DNA of 12,036 nt from Deltaproteobacteria bacterium (lineage in GTDB: Bacteria; Desulfobacterota; Syntrophia; Syntrophales; Smithellaceae): positions 1-12,036 of the forward strand of contig JAGFXG010000021.1 in NCBI GenBank assembly GCA_017860985.1, in the 5' to 3' direction. Below are positions 1-6,704 of this stretch, piece by piece (within the stretch, counting starts at the first letter, position 1; each line of letters starts with the position of its first letter). The position numbers were made by a program, and so were the translations under genes. The notes beneath the pieces were generated by a model. The model did not search any database, was not told the origin of the DNA, and was given only the letters and a program-made list of their open reading frames with translations.

Positions 1-1284
1 CAGAATATTGGAACCCAGTGCCGGGTCAAGGTTAAGCCTTTTCAGGGCGAGCGGAATCAGGACACCAACCATGGTGCCTGCAAAAACACTGATGATCATG
101 GCCAGCCCAATGACAAGTCCCAAAACGGGAATGCCTTTCCAGAAATAGGCGATAATGGCGATAACAGTACCCACGGCAATGCCGTTGGTTATTCCCACCG
201 CGATTTGCCGGTAAAGAACGCGTTTGGCATTTTCGAAGGTGACCTCTCCCAGCGCAATACCACGAATGATCAGGGCCAGGGTTTGCCCTCCCGCGTTGCC
301 GCCAAGGCCCGCAATAACCGGCATAAAAAAGACCAGTGCCACCATGAGTTTGATCGTGTCCTCGAAAAAGCCAATGACCAGCACGGACGTCAGCGCCGTC
401 ATGAGATTGAGATAGAGCCAGGGGAGACGTTTTTTAACGGAGTCAAGGGTCTTGTTGAAAATGGTGTCATCGTGACCCAGACCGGCTATGCGATACATAT
501 CCTCGGACGTTTCTTCCTGCACGGTGTCCATGATGTCGTCAATGGTGATTCGTCCCAGCAGATGTTGTTCTTTGTCCACAACGCCGATAGAAACGAGGTC
601 GTATTTTTCGAAGAGACGCGCCACTTCTTCCTGGTCCATTTCCACATTGACGCTCGGGATGGCCTCATCGATGACCTCCAGAATAGGGGTGAACCGTTTC
701 ATGGTGATCAGGTTCTGCAGGGGTACCGTGCCGACCAACCTGTCTTCTTCGTCCACAACAAAAATATTGTGGATGTTTTCCATTTCGTCCTTGGCGTCCA
801 CAACCGCCTGAAAGGCGTCGTTGACAGTGGCGTGTTTTTTCACCGAGACCAGTTCCGACTGCATGATACCGCCGGCCGTGTCCTCCGGGTATTGAAGCAG
901 CTCTTTGACTTCCTCGGATTCTTCAGGTTCGATGGCGTCGAGAACGGCTTTGGCCTGGTCGTCGGAGAGTTCGGCGATGATGTCGGCCTTGTCGTCCGAT
1001 TCCATCTCTTCGATGATGTCGGTCAGTTTTTCATTGGAAAGGTCTTCAATGATCTGCTCTCTTGAATTGTCGGAAAGCTCGAGGATAACATCGGAAGCTT
1101 TTTCCACTTCCAGCAGGGAAAACAGCTGCAGGCGATCTTCTTCTTCGAGCTCGTCGATCAGGTCGGCAATATCTGCCGGGTGCATGTCTGAAAAAAGATC
1201 GATGATGTCAAATTCGCGATGGCGGCTGATCAGCTCTTTGAGCGTTTCTAACGTTGTCGGTCCCTTTTTTTTGACTTTATCCAT
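1..1284 (-). CDS. mgtE: Magnesium transporter MgtE, C-terminus cut off by the window edge
   Basis: Inner-membrane Mg2+ channel/transporter gated by cytosolic Mg2+. The frame is open from ATG at 1284 to base 1, giving 428 residues with no stop. Visible order: acidic helical MgtE N domain (about 20-130, many Asp/Glu that would bind Mg2+), two CBS domains (about 135-195 and 200-260), then a membrane domain from about 285. The membrane part carries the family signature GLGGNAGGQT (326-335) followed by RGIALG. The LDPALGS stretch near 419-425 contains D420, which matches the pore Asp of MgtE (Asp432 in Thermus thermophilus). The family is about 450 residues long, so roughly 25-30 residues lie outside the window. 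The start fits the family; there is no strong Shine-Dalgarno, only a weak AGG. It lies 231 bases after the TruA-like frame and has its own promoter at 1437-1465. Identity is seen directly; regulation is inferred. Confidence 0.96.
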   Translation of the reverse strand, partial: MDKVKKKGPTTLETLKELISRHREFDIIDLFSDMHPADIADLIDELEEEDRLQLFSLLEVEKASDVILELSDNSREQIIEDLSNEKLTDIIEEMESDDKADIIAELSDDQAKAVLDAIEPEESEEVKELLQYPEDTAGGIMQSELVSVKKHATVNDAFQAVVDAKDEMENIHNIFVVDEEDRLVGTVPLQNLITMKRFTPILEVIDEAIPSVNVEMDQEEVARLFEKYDLVSIGVVDKEQHLLGRITIDDIMDTVQEETSEDMYRIAGLGHDDTIFNKTLDSVKKRLPWLYLNLMTALTSVLVIGFFEDTIKLMVALVFFMPVIAGLGGNAGGQTLALIIRGIALGEVTFENAKRVLYRQIAVGITNGIAVGTVIAIIAYFWKGIPVLGLVIGLAMIISVFAGTMVGVLIPLALKRLNLDPALGSNIL

Positions 1285-1367
1285 AGGGCTGCCTGATCTG
1301 TAACTGCAGAGGTTTGTATGATTCTGATGTTTGGACGATTCAGCAAGAAACGCGTTTCCCTGTCCGC

Positions 1368-1432
1368 CTGCCGGTCGAAGAAAGCCTTTTTTTGATGAGT
1401 ATGCCCCGTCAGAAAAAAGCGTTTTCCGGCAG
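1368..1432 (-). promoter_or_regulatory. Possible hairpin in the mgtE leader
   Basis: CTGCCGG (1432-1426) and CCGGCAG (1374-1368) on the minus strand are exact complements 51 bases apart. Inside them a T6 run and an A7 run, flanked by GC and GGC, could extend the pairing with a bulge. A 12-base perfect palindrome, GAAACGCGTTTC, follows at 1347-1358. The predicted transcription start falls at the 5' edge of the outer stem, so part of that stem may not be transcribed. Mg2+-sensing leaders precede mgtE in some bacteria, but I do not recognise the M-box consensus here. It is a candidate regulatory leader only. Confidence 0.3.
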
Positions 1433-1436
1433 CGGG

Positions 1437-1465
1437 AATATATGGAAGTTCCCTCTGTATGTCAA
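1437..1465 (-). promoter_or_regulatory. Sigma70-like promoter for mgtE
   Basis: On the minus strand a perfect TTGACA (-35, 1465-1460) is followed after 17 bases by TATATT (-10, 1442-1437). Transcription would begin near 1430, giving an mgtE leader of about 145 nt. This is the best promoter match in the window and implies mgtE can be expressed independently of the gene upstream. Confidence 0.75.
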
Positions 1466-1515
1466 TGTTTTTCTGATAAAATAACGGAAGGATACCGGTC
1501 TGCCGGGAGAGGTTT

Positions 1516-2213
1516 CTACAGTAAATGAATCGGCGGCTGAATGGCCGGCAGTTTATCACCTTCATACAACACTTTTTCCAGGAAAAGCCCTGAAGGCGGG
1601 GCTGTGTGACGGGCGGGCACTTCGGAATCAGCCACAAGCATCTGCTCCAGGTCCCTGGCCGATATGTTGCCGCGTCCGGCTTCAACGGTCATTCCGACAA
1701 TGCGCCTGACCATTTTCCATAAAAAATGGGAGCCGGTGATGCGGATGGCAATCAGGCTGTTAAATTCTCTCATCTCGATGCCTTCGACCAATACTTTTGT
1801 CGACGAGTTTTTCTCCATTCTCTTATCGGCGAAAGACGTGAAATCGTGAAAACCCTTGAAAACGGACAGGGCTTTTTGCATTTTATCCATGTGAAGTTTA
1901 TCTCTGACCCACCAGACATATTTTTTGCCCAGCGCCGTGCGCCGTAAGGCGATCAGGTACAGGTAACTGCGGCTGACGGCCGAATGGCGGGCGTGAAATC
2001 GGGGGTGGGCGTTTTGCACGGACAGGATATTGATGTTTGCCGGAAGGTGGTCATTGAGTCCCATCCGCAGCGTTTCGCAGTCGAGTTTGTGCGCGCATTC
2101 CAGATGAGCGGTTTGTCCAAGCGCGTGGACACCGGCGTCTGTTCGCCCCGCTCCCTGAATGTCCACAGACGCGTTCAGGAATTTTTGCGCTGCATCCATC
2201 AGCGTGCCCTGGT
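1516..2213 (-). other. truA: TruA-like domain lacking its usual N-terminal segment
   Basis: TruA converts U38-U40 of tRNA anticodon stems to pseudouridine. Seen here: catalytic Asp493 in GAGRTDAGVHA; Tyr551 in SRSYLY, equivalent to E. coli Tyr118; FHDFTSFA; SHFLWKMVRRIVG (629-641); and the terminal GLFLEKVLYE. Alignment with E. coli TruA from memory runs without gaps from about its VQEKLEKAL segment (here about 468-477) onward. The first strand with the YDGxxYxGWQ motif is absent. I read the other two minus-strand frames across 2220-2340 and did not find it, so this is not a simple frameshift. Possible internal starts (ATG for residue 461 at 2235, or residue 473 at 2199) have no good Shine-Dalgarno. 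It is either a remnant or a domain needing another partner. A full-length truA elsewhere would settle it. Confidence 0.8.
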
Positions 2214-3615
2214 TTGCGGGAATGAGAATATTCATGGCCGCAATGTGGTTAATATAAGATCCCACGGACGGATCGAAGTCGGTAACCTCCTGCCCCGGCA
2301 TCAACGTCGTGATGACCGCCTGCCCGACGATTTTTCGCCCTTCACGTCCGAGTGAATCTCTTGTCCGCACGCCCCACATATTGTGAAAGATGAGGACCCT
2401 GCCGTCTTTGTGGCCGATGTACAGCATGATGTGGCCTTTGCGCCATAAAAGGCTCAGATAAGGGATCCCCTTCGCAATGATGGTTTTTTCTTTTGCTTCA
2501 GGCGAAAGGCCCCGCAGGTCAATGTATAAGCCCGCTTCTTTCACCTGGCTTGAGGAGTGTCGGGGGAGCCAGATGCCGAAGACGGCAAAAAAATCCCGCG
2601 TCATGGCGGAACAATCGCGCCTGCCGTAAAGACCTCCCCACCCGTACGGTTCGCCGATCAGCTCATTTGCGATACCTGCCGCGTTGACGGGATTGAAGCG
2701 GAGGGGCTTTTGGGCGGCCGCTTTCACCGGCACAAAACCATGCCGTATCACTGCCTGCCTGTTCGGGTCAGCCATAGCGACGGATATTTTCATTTCGCCT
2801 GCCGAGACTGCCTCCAGAGGGAAAATATGTCCCACCGAGGCCTGCACAAGAAAGCGGTTTTGCCCATCCAGGATGGACACGTGTTCCCGGATGATTACGG
2901 CGTAGTGTCCCGTTTCCCAGTTTTTCACAAAGTCATTGTCTGCAAATGCGAAATCTTCTGTCGGAATCCAGCCGTACGTAAAGGATGTTTCCACCAGTGC
3001 CCAGGATTTGTCCGCGCTGAGATGGCAGACAAAGACCGGTGTGTTGGCCGGCACGGAAGAGCGCTGAAGATTATCAAACGGCCAGGCCTTGCTGTCGCCG
3101 TCCTTCGCGGAAAAATGAGGGATATTGGTGGGCAGTTCTCTCAGACTGGTATTTCTGGTTGTGATCCCGCGGGAAAGAATGTTCGGATAGCTTTCAAGGG
3201 AAGCGCTGTTTTGAAGATTTCTGATCCAGTCCGCCGGATGTTTTCTTTTGTTTTCACCATAACCGGGTTTCATGGCATATATTGTAAAATCATTTCGGAC
3301 CCGCTCGGGAAGGGCATGATAAGGATACTTCATGTGCCAGACGGAAAAAAAGGCGTTGTTGTAATCTCTGTCCATCCTCATCTGGCTTTCCAAAGACAGA
3401 TGTTCACTGCCCGTGGTGACATCCGTAAGATAAAAGGTATGGTCCTGGCGTAATTCCAGCACATCCCGAATGGTATCCGGGGGGGGATTGATATCCGTTT
3501 GATAGGGGGTACGGTCCTGATGGGATCTCCTGACTTCACGGACGGTATCGGGAGCGGAAGCGCAACCTGATAAAATAAAAGATAAAACGGCAACAAGAGC
3601 GAAAAATCTTTTCAT
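1516..3615 (-). CDS. SH3/NlpC-P60 lipoprotein fused in frame to a TruA-like pseudouridine synthase domain
   Basis: A 699-residue open frame with two unrelated halves. Residues 1-18 are a lipoprotein signal: charged N-terminus, hydrophobic core, lipobox LSGC with Cys18. Position +2 is Ala, not Asp, so outer-membrane sorting is likely. Residues about 85-300 resemble the N-terminal helper and SH3-like domains of cell-wall hydrolases. Residues about 310-440 are an NlpC/P60 peptidase with Cys335 (RRDCSAMTRDF), His395 (KGHIMLYIG) and His411 (IFHNMWG); the known role of such enzymes is cleaving peptidoglycan stem peptides. From about residue 468 the chain becomes TruA, with GAGRTDAGVHA at 488-498. 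The start has AAGGA 7 bases before ATG and a promoter at 3645-3673. TAG at 1516-1518 ends it. TruA acts on cytoplasmic tRNA, so a periplasmic TruA makes no functional sense. Deletion fusion, internal TruA initiation or misassembly are the alternatives. Confidence 0.85.
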   Translation of the reverse strand: MKRFFALVAVLSFILSGCASAPDTVREVRRSHQDRTPYQTDINPPPDTIRDVLELRQDHTFYLTDVTTGSEHLSLESQMRMDRDYNNAFFSVWHMKYPYHALPERVRNDFTIYAMKPGYGENKRKHPADWIRNLQNSASLESYPNILSRGITTRNTSLRELPTNIPHFSAKDGDSKAWPFDNLQRSSVPANTPVFVCHLSADKSWALVETSFTYGWIPTEDFAFADNDFVKNWETGHYAVIIREHVSILDGQNRFLVQASVGHIFPLEAVSAGEMKISVAMADPNRQAVIRHGFVPVKAAAQKPLRFNPVNAAGIANELIGEPYGWGGLYGRRDCSAMTRDFFAVFGIWLPRHSSSQVKEAGLYIDLRGLSPEAKEKTIIAKGIPYLSLLWRKGHIMLYIGHKDGRVLIFHNMWGVRTRDSLGREGRKIVGQAVITTLMPGQEVTDFDPSVGSYINHIAAMNILIPANQGTLMDAAQKFLNASVDIQGAGRTDAGVHALGQTAHLECAHKLDCETLRMGLNDHLPANINILSVQNAHPRFHARHSAVSRSYLYLIALRRTALGKKYVWWVRDKLHMDKMQKALSVFKGFHDFTSFADKRMEKNSSTKVLVEGIEMREFNSLIAIRITGSHFLWKMVRRIVGMTVEAGRGNISARDLEQMLVADSEVPARHTAPPSGLFLEKVLYEGDKLPAIQPPIHLL
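3421..3564 (-). repeat. Imperfect 72-base tandem duplication in the lipoprotein N-terminus
   Basis: Two adjacent 72-base units, 3421-3492 and 3493-3564, agree at roughly two thirds of the first 60 positions. In protein they encode PDTVREVRRSHQDRTPYQTD (22-41) and PDTIRDVLELRQDHTFYLTD (46-65), a 24-residue repeat just after the lipidated Cys18. It lies in the linker between membrane anchor and folded domains, so duplication would lengthen the tether. Confidence 0.7.
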
Positions 3616-3644
3616 AAAAATATCCTTTGCTTGTAATATAGTTC

Positions 3645-3673
3645 GTTATAGTCTTTTTTTCGGTTTCGGGCAA
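3645..3673 (-). promoter_or_regulatory. Sigma70-like promoter for the lipoprotein-TruA gene
   Basis: Minus-strand TTGCCC (3673-3668), a 17-base spacer, then TATAAC (3650-3645), about 30 bases before the ATG. The -35 matches 4 of 6 consensus bases and the -10 matches 5 of 6. A second AT-rich hexamer, TATATT, follows a few bases later. It is the only good candidate close to this start. Confidence 0.5.
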
Positions 3674-3708
3674 GATAAACGGTTTGAGTGTTTCCTCATC
3701 ATTTTATT

Positions 3709-3736
3709 TTGCATTCTCACTGATTTCGTGTAAATT
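3709..3736 (+). promoter_or_regulatory. Weak promoter candidate for the cNMP-domain/arginine decarboxylase pair
   Basis: Plus-strand TTGCAT (3709-3714), a 16-base spacer and TAAATT (3731-3736), about 100 bases before the start at 3838. Spacing is slightly short and both hexamers are imperfect. The AT-rich divergent region has other partial matches, for instance TTGATA near 3752. Confidence 0.3.
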
Positions 3737-3749
3737 ATCATCTCAATGA

Positions 3750-3786
3750 ACTTGATATCGAACCATTCACATGATGAGAATCAAGT
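3750..3786. repeat. Small inverted repeat in the divergent intergenic region
   Basis: ACTTGAT (3750-3756) and ATCAAGT (3780-3786) are exact complements with a 23-base spacer, upstream of the start at 3838. A second pair, CTCATCAT (3695-3702) and ATGATGAG (3771-3778), brackets the promoter candidate. Either could be operator half-sites, but arms of 7-8 bases in AT-rich DNA occur by chance. Confidence 0.25.
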
Positions 3787-3837
3787 GAGACTGATAAAGG
3801 ATAATGACATTTTCAACATCGAGAAAGGAGATGGATC

Positions 3838-4323
3838 ATGATAGCCGTGAGTGTACTTAAAAATTTTGCTTTTTTTAAAAATTTCAGCAACGATCAACTG
3901 GTGAAACTGGAACCTTTAGGTAAGGAGGAAACGTATCAGGCCGGGGCACATCTATATGGCAACGGCGATCCGGCCCGCAGCCTCTATCTGGTGATGGAAG
4001 GGAAAATCGCCCTTTTCATGGACACCTATGTGGGAACGGGTAAACCGCCTTTGCAGGTAACAATTGATTTTATAACCCGCGGGGAATCAATGGGCTGGTC
4101 GGCTGTCGTTGAACCGTACATCTACACGTTGAGCGCACGTTGCCTTGAGGATTCAAAGCTCATTTCGTTTGAGTCTGAAAAATTGCGTGATATGATGGAA
4201 GAGGACAACGCGCTGGGATTCAAGATCATGCAGTCGACGGCCAAGGTGATTTCGACCCGCCTGACGCATACCCGGATCATTCTGGTGGGCGAACGCGGCC
4301 TTTCCACACTGACCGAGTATTAA
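3838..4323 (+). CDS. Stand-alone cyclic-nucleotide-binding-domain protein
   Basis: A 161-residue protein made almost entirely of one CRP-type cNMP-binding beta-barrel (about 6-125), followed by a helix (about 125-150, the equivalent of the CRP dimerisation helix). There is no helix-turn-helix, so it is not itself a DNA-binding regulator. Signatures: FFKNFSNDQLVKLEP, LYLVMEGKIALFM and a phosphate-binding-cassette region GESMGWSAVVEPYIYTLSA (82-100). Aligned by eye to E. coli CRP, ribose-contacting Glu72 is Trp87 and phosphate-contacting Arg82 is Tyr96, so canonical cAMP binding looks unlikely. The start has AAAGGAG 7 bases before ATG. It ends 18 bases before the arginine decarboxylase and is probably co-transcribed with it. 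A role as a sensor or partner in polyamine or stress physiology is only a guess. Confidence 0.85.
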   Translation: MIAVSVLKNFAFFKNFSNDQLVKLEPLGKEETYQAGAHLYGNGDPARSLYLVMEGKIALFMDTYVGTGKPPLQVTIDFITRGESMGWSAVVEPYIYTLSARCLEDSKLISFESEKLRDMMEEDNALGFKIMQSTAKVISTRLTHTRIILVGERGLSTLTEY

Positions 4324-4341
4324 TGTTAAAAGGAGACAAAA

Positions 4342-4890
4342 ATGCAGACGTTTGTTCCTAAAAAGATTTTTTTTACCAAAGGTGTCGGCTCGCACAGGGA
4401 TGAACTGCATTCTTTCGAACGTGCCTTGCGAAATGCCGGCATTGAAAAATGCAATTTGGTTCAGGTGTCCAGCATTTTTCCGCCCGGCTGCAAAATGATT
4501 CCCAAGTCGCAGGGGCTTAAATATCTGATACCCGGCGCCATTACTTACTGTGTCATGAGCCGCTGCTGCAGCAATGAACCGAAGAGGCTTCTTGCCGCCT
4601 CCGTCGGCTGCGCGATCCCCGCAGATAAATCATCCTATGGTTACATTAGTGAGCATCACGCTTACGGCCTGACGGAGAAACAAACCGGTGACCATGCCGA
4701 GGATCTGGCTGCGGCGATGCTTGCCTCAACCCTGGGCATTGATTTCAACGTGGACGAGAGCTGGGATGAGAAAAAGAAGATTTTTAAAATCAGTGGAAAG
4801 ATTGTCCGGACCTTGAACATGACCCAGTCAAAAATATGCATGGATGATCATTATACCACGGTTGTCGCGGCCGCTGTCTTTGTCTTCTGA
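4342..4890 (+). CDS. pdaD: Pyruvoyl-dependent arginine decarboxylase
   Basis: Decarboxylates arginine to agmatine and CO2 using a covalently bound pyruvoyl group made by self-cleavage of the proenzyme; cytoplasmic, first step of a polyamine route and able to consume protons. The 182-residue length is normal for the family. The cleavage motif LVQVSSIFPPGC (39-50) has the scissile Ser43-Ser44 pair, corresponding to Ser52-Ser53 of the Methanocaldococcus jannaschii enzyme, so a beta chain of about 43 and an alpha chain of about 139 residues are expected. ISEHHAYG (102-109) contains Glu104, probably the equivalent of Glu109, the catalytic acid. AIPADKSSYGY and the C-terminal alanine-rich strand also fit. 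AAAGGAG lies close before ATG. The upstream neighbour 18 bases away is the cNMP-fold protein. No agmatinase or agmatine deiminase is visible, so the fate of agmatine cannot be read here. Confidence 0.93.
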   Translation: MQTFVPKKIFFTKGVGSHRDELHSFERALRNAGIEKCNLVQVSSIFPPGCKMIPKSQGLKYLIPGAITYCVMSRCCSNEPKRLLAASVGCAIPADKSSYGYISEHHAYGLTEKQTGDHAEDLAAAMLASTLGIDFNVDESWDEKKKIFKISGKIVRTLNMTQSKICMDDHYTTVVAAAVFVF

Positions 4891-4990
4891 GATGCATGCG
4901 GTTTTCTCTCAGGGCAAACAGGACCATGCGGGCAACGTCAGAAACCGTTGCAGCGCTTCCGTGTTTTTGCAAAAGGAACGTTCTTGACTT

Positions 4991-5851
4991 ATGAAAAAGG
5001 AAATACCTGAATTAAAGATGCAGGACGTCGGCGGGGCCGAACTGCCCTATCTGTTTTACGCCGGAGGCCCCCGTCAGATGCTTTTTATTCATGCCACCGG
5101 ATTTCTGCCCTGGCTGTGGCATCCCATCATTGAAAATTTTGTTCCCGAATATTCGGTCTGGGCGCCGTACATCTGCAACTACCGTTCATGCGACCCGCAT
5201 GAAGGAGGACTCCGATGGAATGTGGTTGCCGAGGATCTGGCCGCGTTCTGTCATGCACAGAACATTGAGAACCACCTGATGGTCGGTCATTCGATGGGCG
5301 CGACGGTTTCGGCCATGGCCGTCGGCATGTTTGGTCTTTCACCGCGAGCCATGATTCTTATCGAACCGATTTTCCTGCCGGAACAGTTTTACGAGATGAC
5401 ACCCAGCGTGAAAGATCATCCGCTGGCTTCCAAGTCGCTCAAAAGGGTCAACCACTGGAAGAGTGAAGACGAGGCGATGTCTTATTTAAAATCGCGTTCG
5501 TTCTTTTCAGCCTGGGATCCTGAAATCCTGCAGCTGTATAAGCAGTACGGCATGGAAAAACTAACTGAAGGCGACATGAGGCTGACGTGCACGCCGGAAA
5601 GCGAAGCCGCCATGTTCATGGGCGGCTGGTGCTGCAATCCCTGGCCGCTTCTTGAAAAGATTTCCTGTCCCGTGCTGGCGATCGAAGGAGAGAAAAGTAC
5701 CAATATCGATCTGGTGGATATCAAAAGAGCGATTTCCATGCTGCCGCAGGGCAAGTACGGATCCGTTGCCGATGCGGGACACTTGATCCCCATGGAAAAA
5801 CCCGCGGAAATCACCCGGATTGTCAAAGAATATTTTTCGACGATTGCCTGA
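4991..5851 (+). CDS. Alpha/beta-hydrolase fold protein
   Basis: A 286-residue single-domain alpha/beta hydrolase without signal peptide, hence cytoplasmic. Seen: oxyanion-hole region FIHATGF (32-38), nucleophile elbow GHSMG (99-103, Ser101), and catalytic His264 in DAGHLIPMEKP. A cap-like helical stretch lies at about 130-220, with paired cysteines in GGWCCNPW (211-218). The usual acid position after strand 7 reads IEGEKSTNID, where the common Asp is replaced by Ser236; Asp240 or an acidic residue after strand 6 (Glu125) may serve instead. The substrate cannot be told; esterases, C-C bond hydrolases and lipases share this pattern. Start: AAGGA lies about 13 bases before ATG, longer than ideal. 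It follows the decarboxylase by 100 bases and precedes the ParA-like gene by 23. Confidence 0.85.
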   Translation: MKKEIPELKMQDVGGAELPYLFYAGGPRQMLFIHATGFLPWLWHPIIENFVPEYSVWAPYICNYRSCDPHEGGLRWNVVAEDLAAFCHAQNIENHLMVGHSMGATVSAMAVGMFGLSPRAMILIEPIFLPEQFYEMTPSVKDHPLASKSLKRVNHWKSEDEAMSYLKSRSFFSAWDPEILQLYKQYGMEKLTEGDMRLTCTPESEAAMFMGGWCCNPWPLLEKISCPVLAIEGEKSTNIDLVDIKRAISMLPQGKYGSVADAGHLIPMEKPAEITRIVKEYFSTIA

Positions 5852-5874
5852 AATCAATATCGGGAGACTTGAGT

Positions 5875-6642
5875 ATGATCAGCCCTGACATCATCGCCTT
5901 TTGCAACCAGAAGGGAGGCGTCGGCAAAACAACCTGCGCCCTCAATATTGCCGTCGGTCTGACGCTGCTTAGGAAGAAAGTTCTGGTTATCGATTTTGAC
6001 CCGCAGGCCCATCTCACATATTCCCTGGGGCTTGACGCCCATCAGATGAAGAGCACGATTTATTCGGTCATGCAGAAAACAGAGAGCATTGCTGAATCGG
6101 TCATGGAGATTAAGGGCATGAAGGTGTTGCCCGCGAACCTTGATTTATCGCGCCTGGAAACAGAAATGAGCAATCTACCCGGGAAAGAAAAAATCCTGAA
6201 GAATCGGCTGGCGGAGGTTTCCGATGTTCAATACGTGATCATAGATTGCCCCCCGGCGGCCGGATTGCTGACGGTCAATGCCCTGGTTGCCTGCCGTGAA
6301 GTCTATATTCCGCTGCAGATGGAATTCCTTGCGCTCAAAGGCATGAGCAGGCTTTTGGCGCTGATTGAGGACGTCAAGAAAAAATACAACAAAGACGGTC
6401 CATCGTATCGCGTTATCCCGACGCGCTACGATGCACGGAAAAGGCTGAACAACGCCATCATGGACAAGGTTCGTGAGCGCTTCGGCGAGCGGGTGTTCAG
6501 TGCCGTGATCCGCGAGAATATTGCCGTGGCTGAAGCTCCCAGTTTTGGCCAATCCATTTTTGAATATGCTCCCAGAAGCCATGGCGCCGAGGATTACCTG
6601 GCGCTTTGCAGAGAGATCATCCGCAAACGGCCCACCGGTTAA
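5875..6642 (+). CDS. ParA/Soj-type ATPase, orphan (no ParB neighbour)
   Basis: A 255-residue deviant-Walker P-loop ATPase that would dimerise on ATP and position DNA or protein cargo. Motifs: KGGVGKTT (13-20) with both signature lysines (Lys13, Lys19), switch region VIDFDPQAHLT (38-48), and Walker B-like VIIDCPPAAG (121-130). The C-terminal half, with IPTRYDARKRLNN and a later EAPSFGQSIFEY, resembles chromosomal Soj/ParA more than MinD; there is no C-terminal amphipathic MinD-type helix. I chose ATG 5875 because GGGAG sits 8 bases upstream. A TTG two codons earlier (5869) is too close to that site. No parB, scpA/scpB, gidA/gidB or oriC context is visible, so it is not the standard chromosome-partition locus; its cargo is unknown. 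It may be co-transcribed with the hydrolase before it. Confidence 0.9.
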   Translation: MISPDIIAFCNQKGGVGKTTCALNIAVGLTLLRKKVLVIDFDPQAHLTYSLGLDAHQMKSTIYSVMQKTESIAESVMEIKGMKVLPANLDLSRLETEMSNLPGKEKILKNRLAEVSDVQYVIIDCPPAAGLLTVNALVACREVYIPLQMEFLALKGMSRLLALIEDVKKKYNKDGPSYRVIPTRYDARKRLNNAIMDKVRERFGERVFSAVIRENIAVAEAPSFGQSIFEYAPRSHGAEDYLALCREIIRKRPTG

Positions 6643-6704
6643 TCCATGTTTCAATCATGACTAATCGACATCAGCGGAGCATTCTTTACATGTTGATTAC
6701 AGGA

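Noticed and set aside
205..1065. Long plus-strand open frame (286 codons) opposite mgtE
   Set aside because: It is the antisense of a clear MgtE reading frame; its His/Asp/Phe-rich product has no recognisable domain and no good ribosome binding site.
1285..1435. M-box (Mg2+) riboswitch before mgtE
   Set aside because: The position suits it, but I could not find the conserved M-box core, so only an unclassified leader is reported.
1490..1515. Terminator just after the TruA-like frame
   Set aside because: Only a 4-bp CCGG/CCGG stem with a four-base loop, too weak to call.
1248..1685. 145-codon minus-strand frame spanning the TruA end and the mgtE start
   Set aside because: It overlaps both real genes out of frame and has an implausible composition; the promoter and leader of mgtE explain the gap better.
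2220..2340. A frameshift explaining the missing TruA N-terminus
   Set aside because: The other two minus-strand frames in this stretch were read and neither encodes the expected YDGxxYxGWQ segment.
2557..3453. Long plus-strand open frame (298 codons) opposite the lipoprotein
   Set aside because: It is antisense to the NlpC/P60 and SH3-like coding frame; the product shows no family motif and no start signal.
6175..6654. 159-codon minus-strand frame opposite the ParA-like gene
   Set aside because: It is an antisense shadow of a gene with intact Walker motifs and has no start signal.
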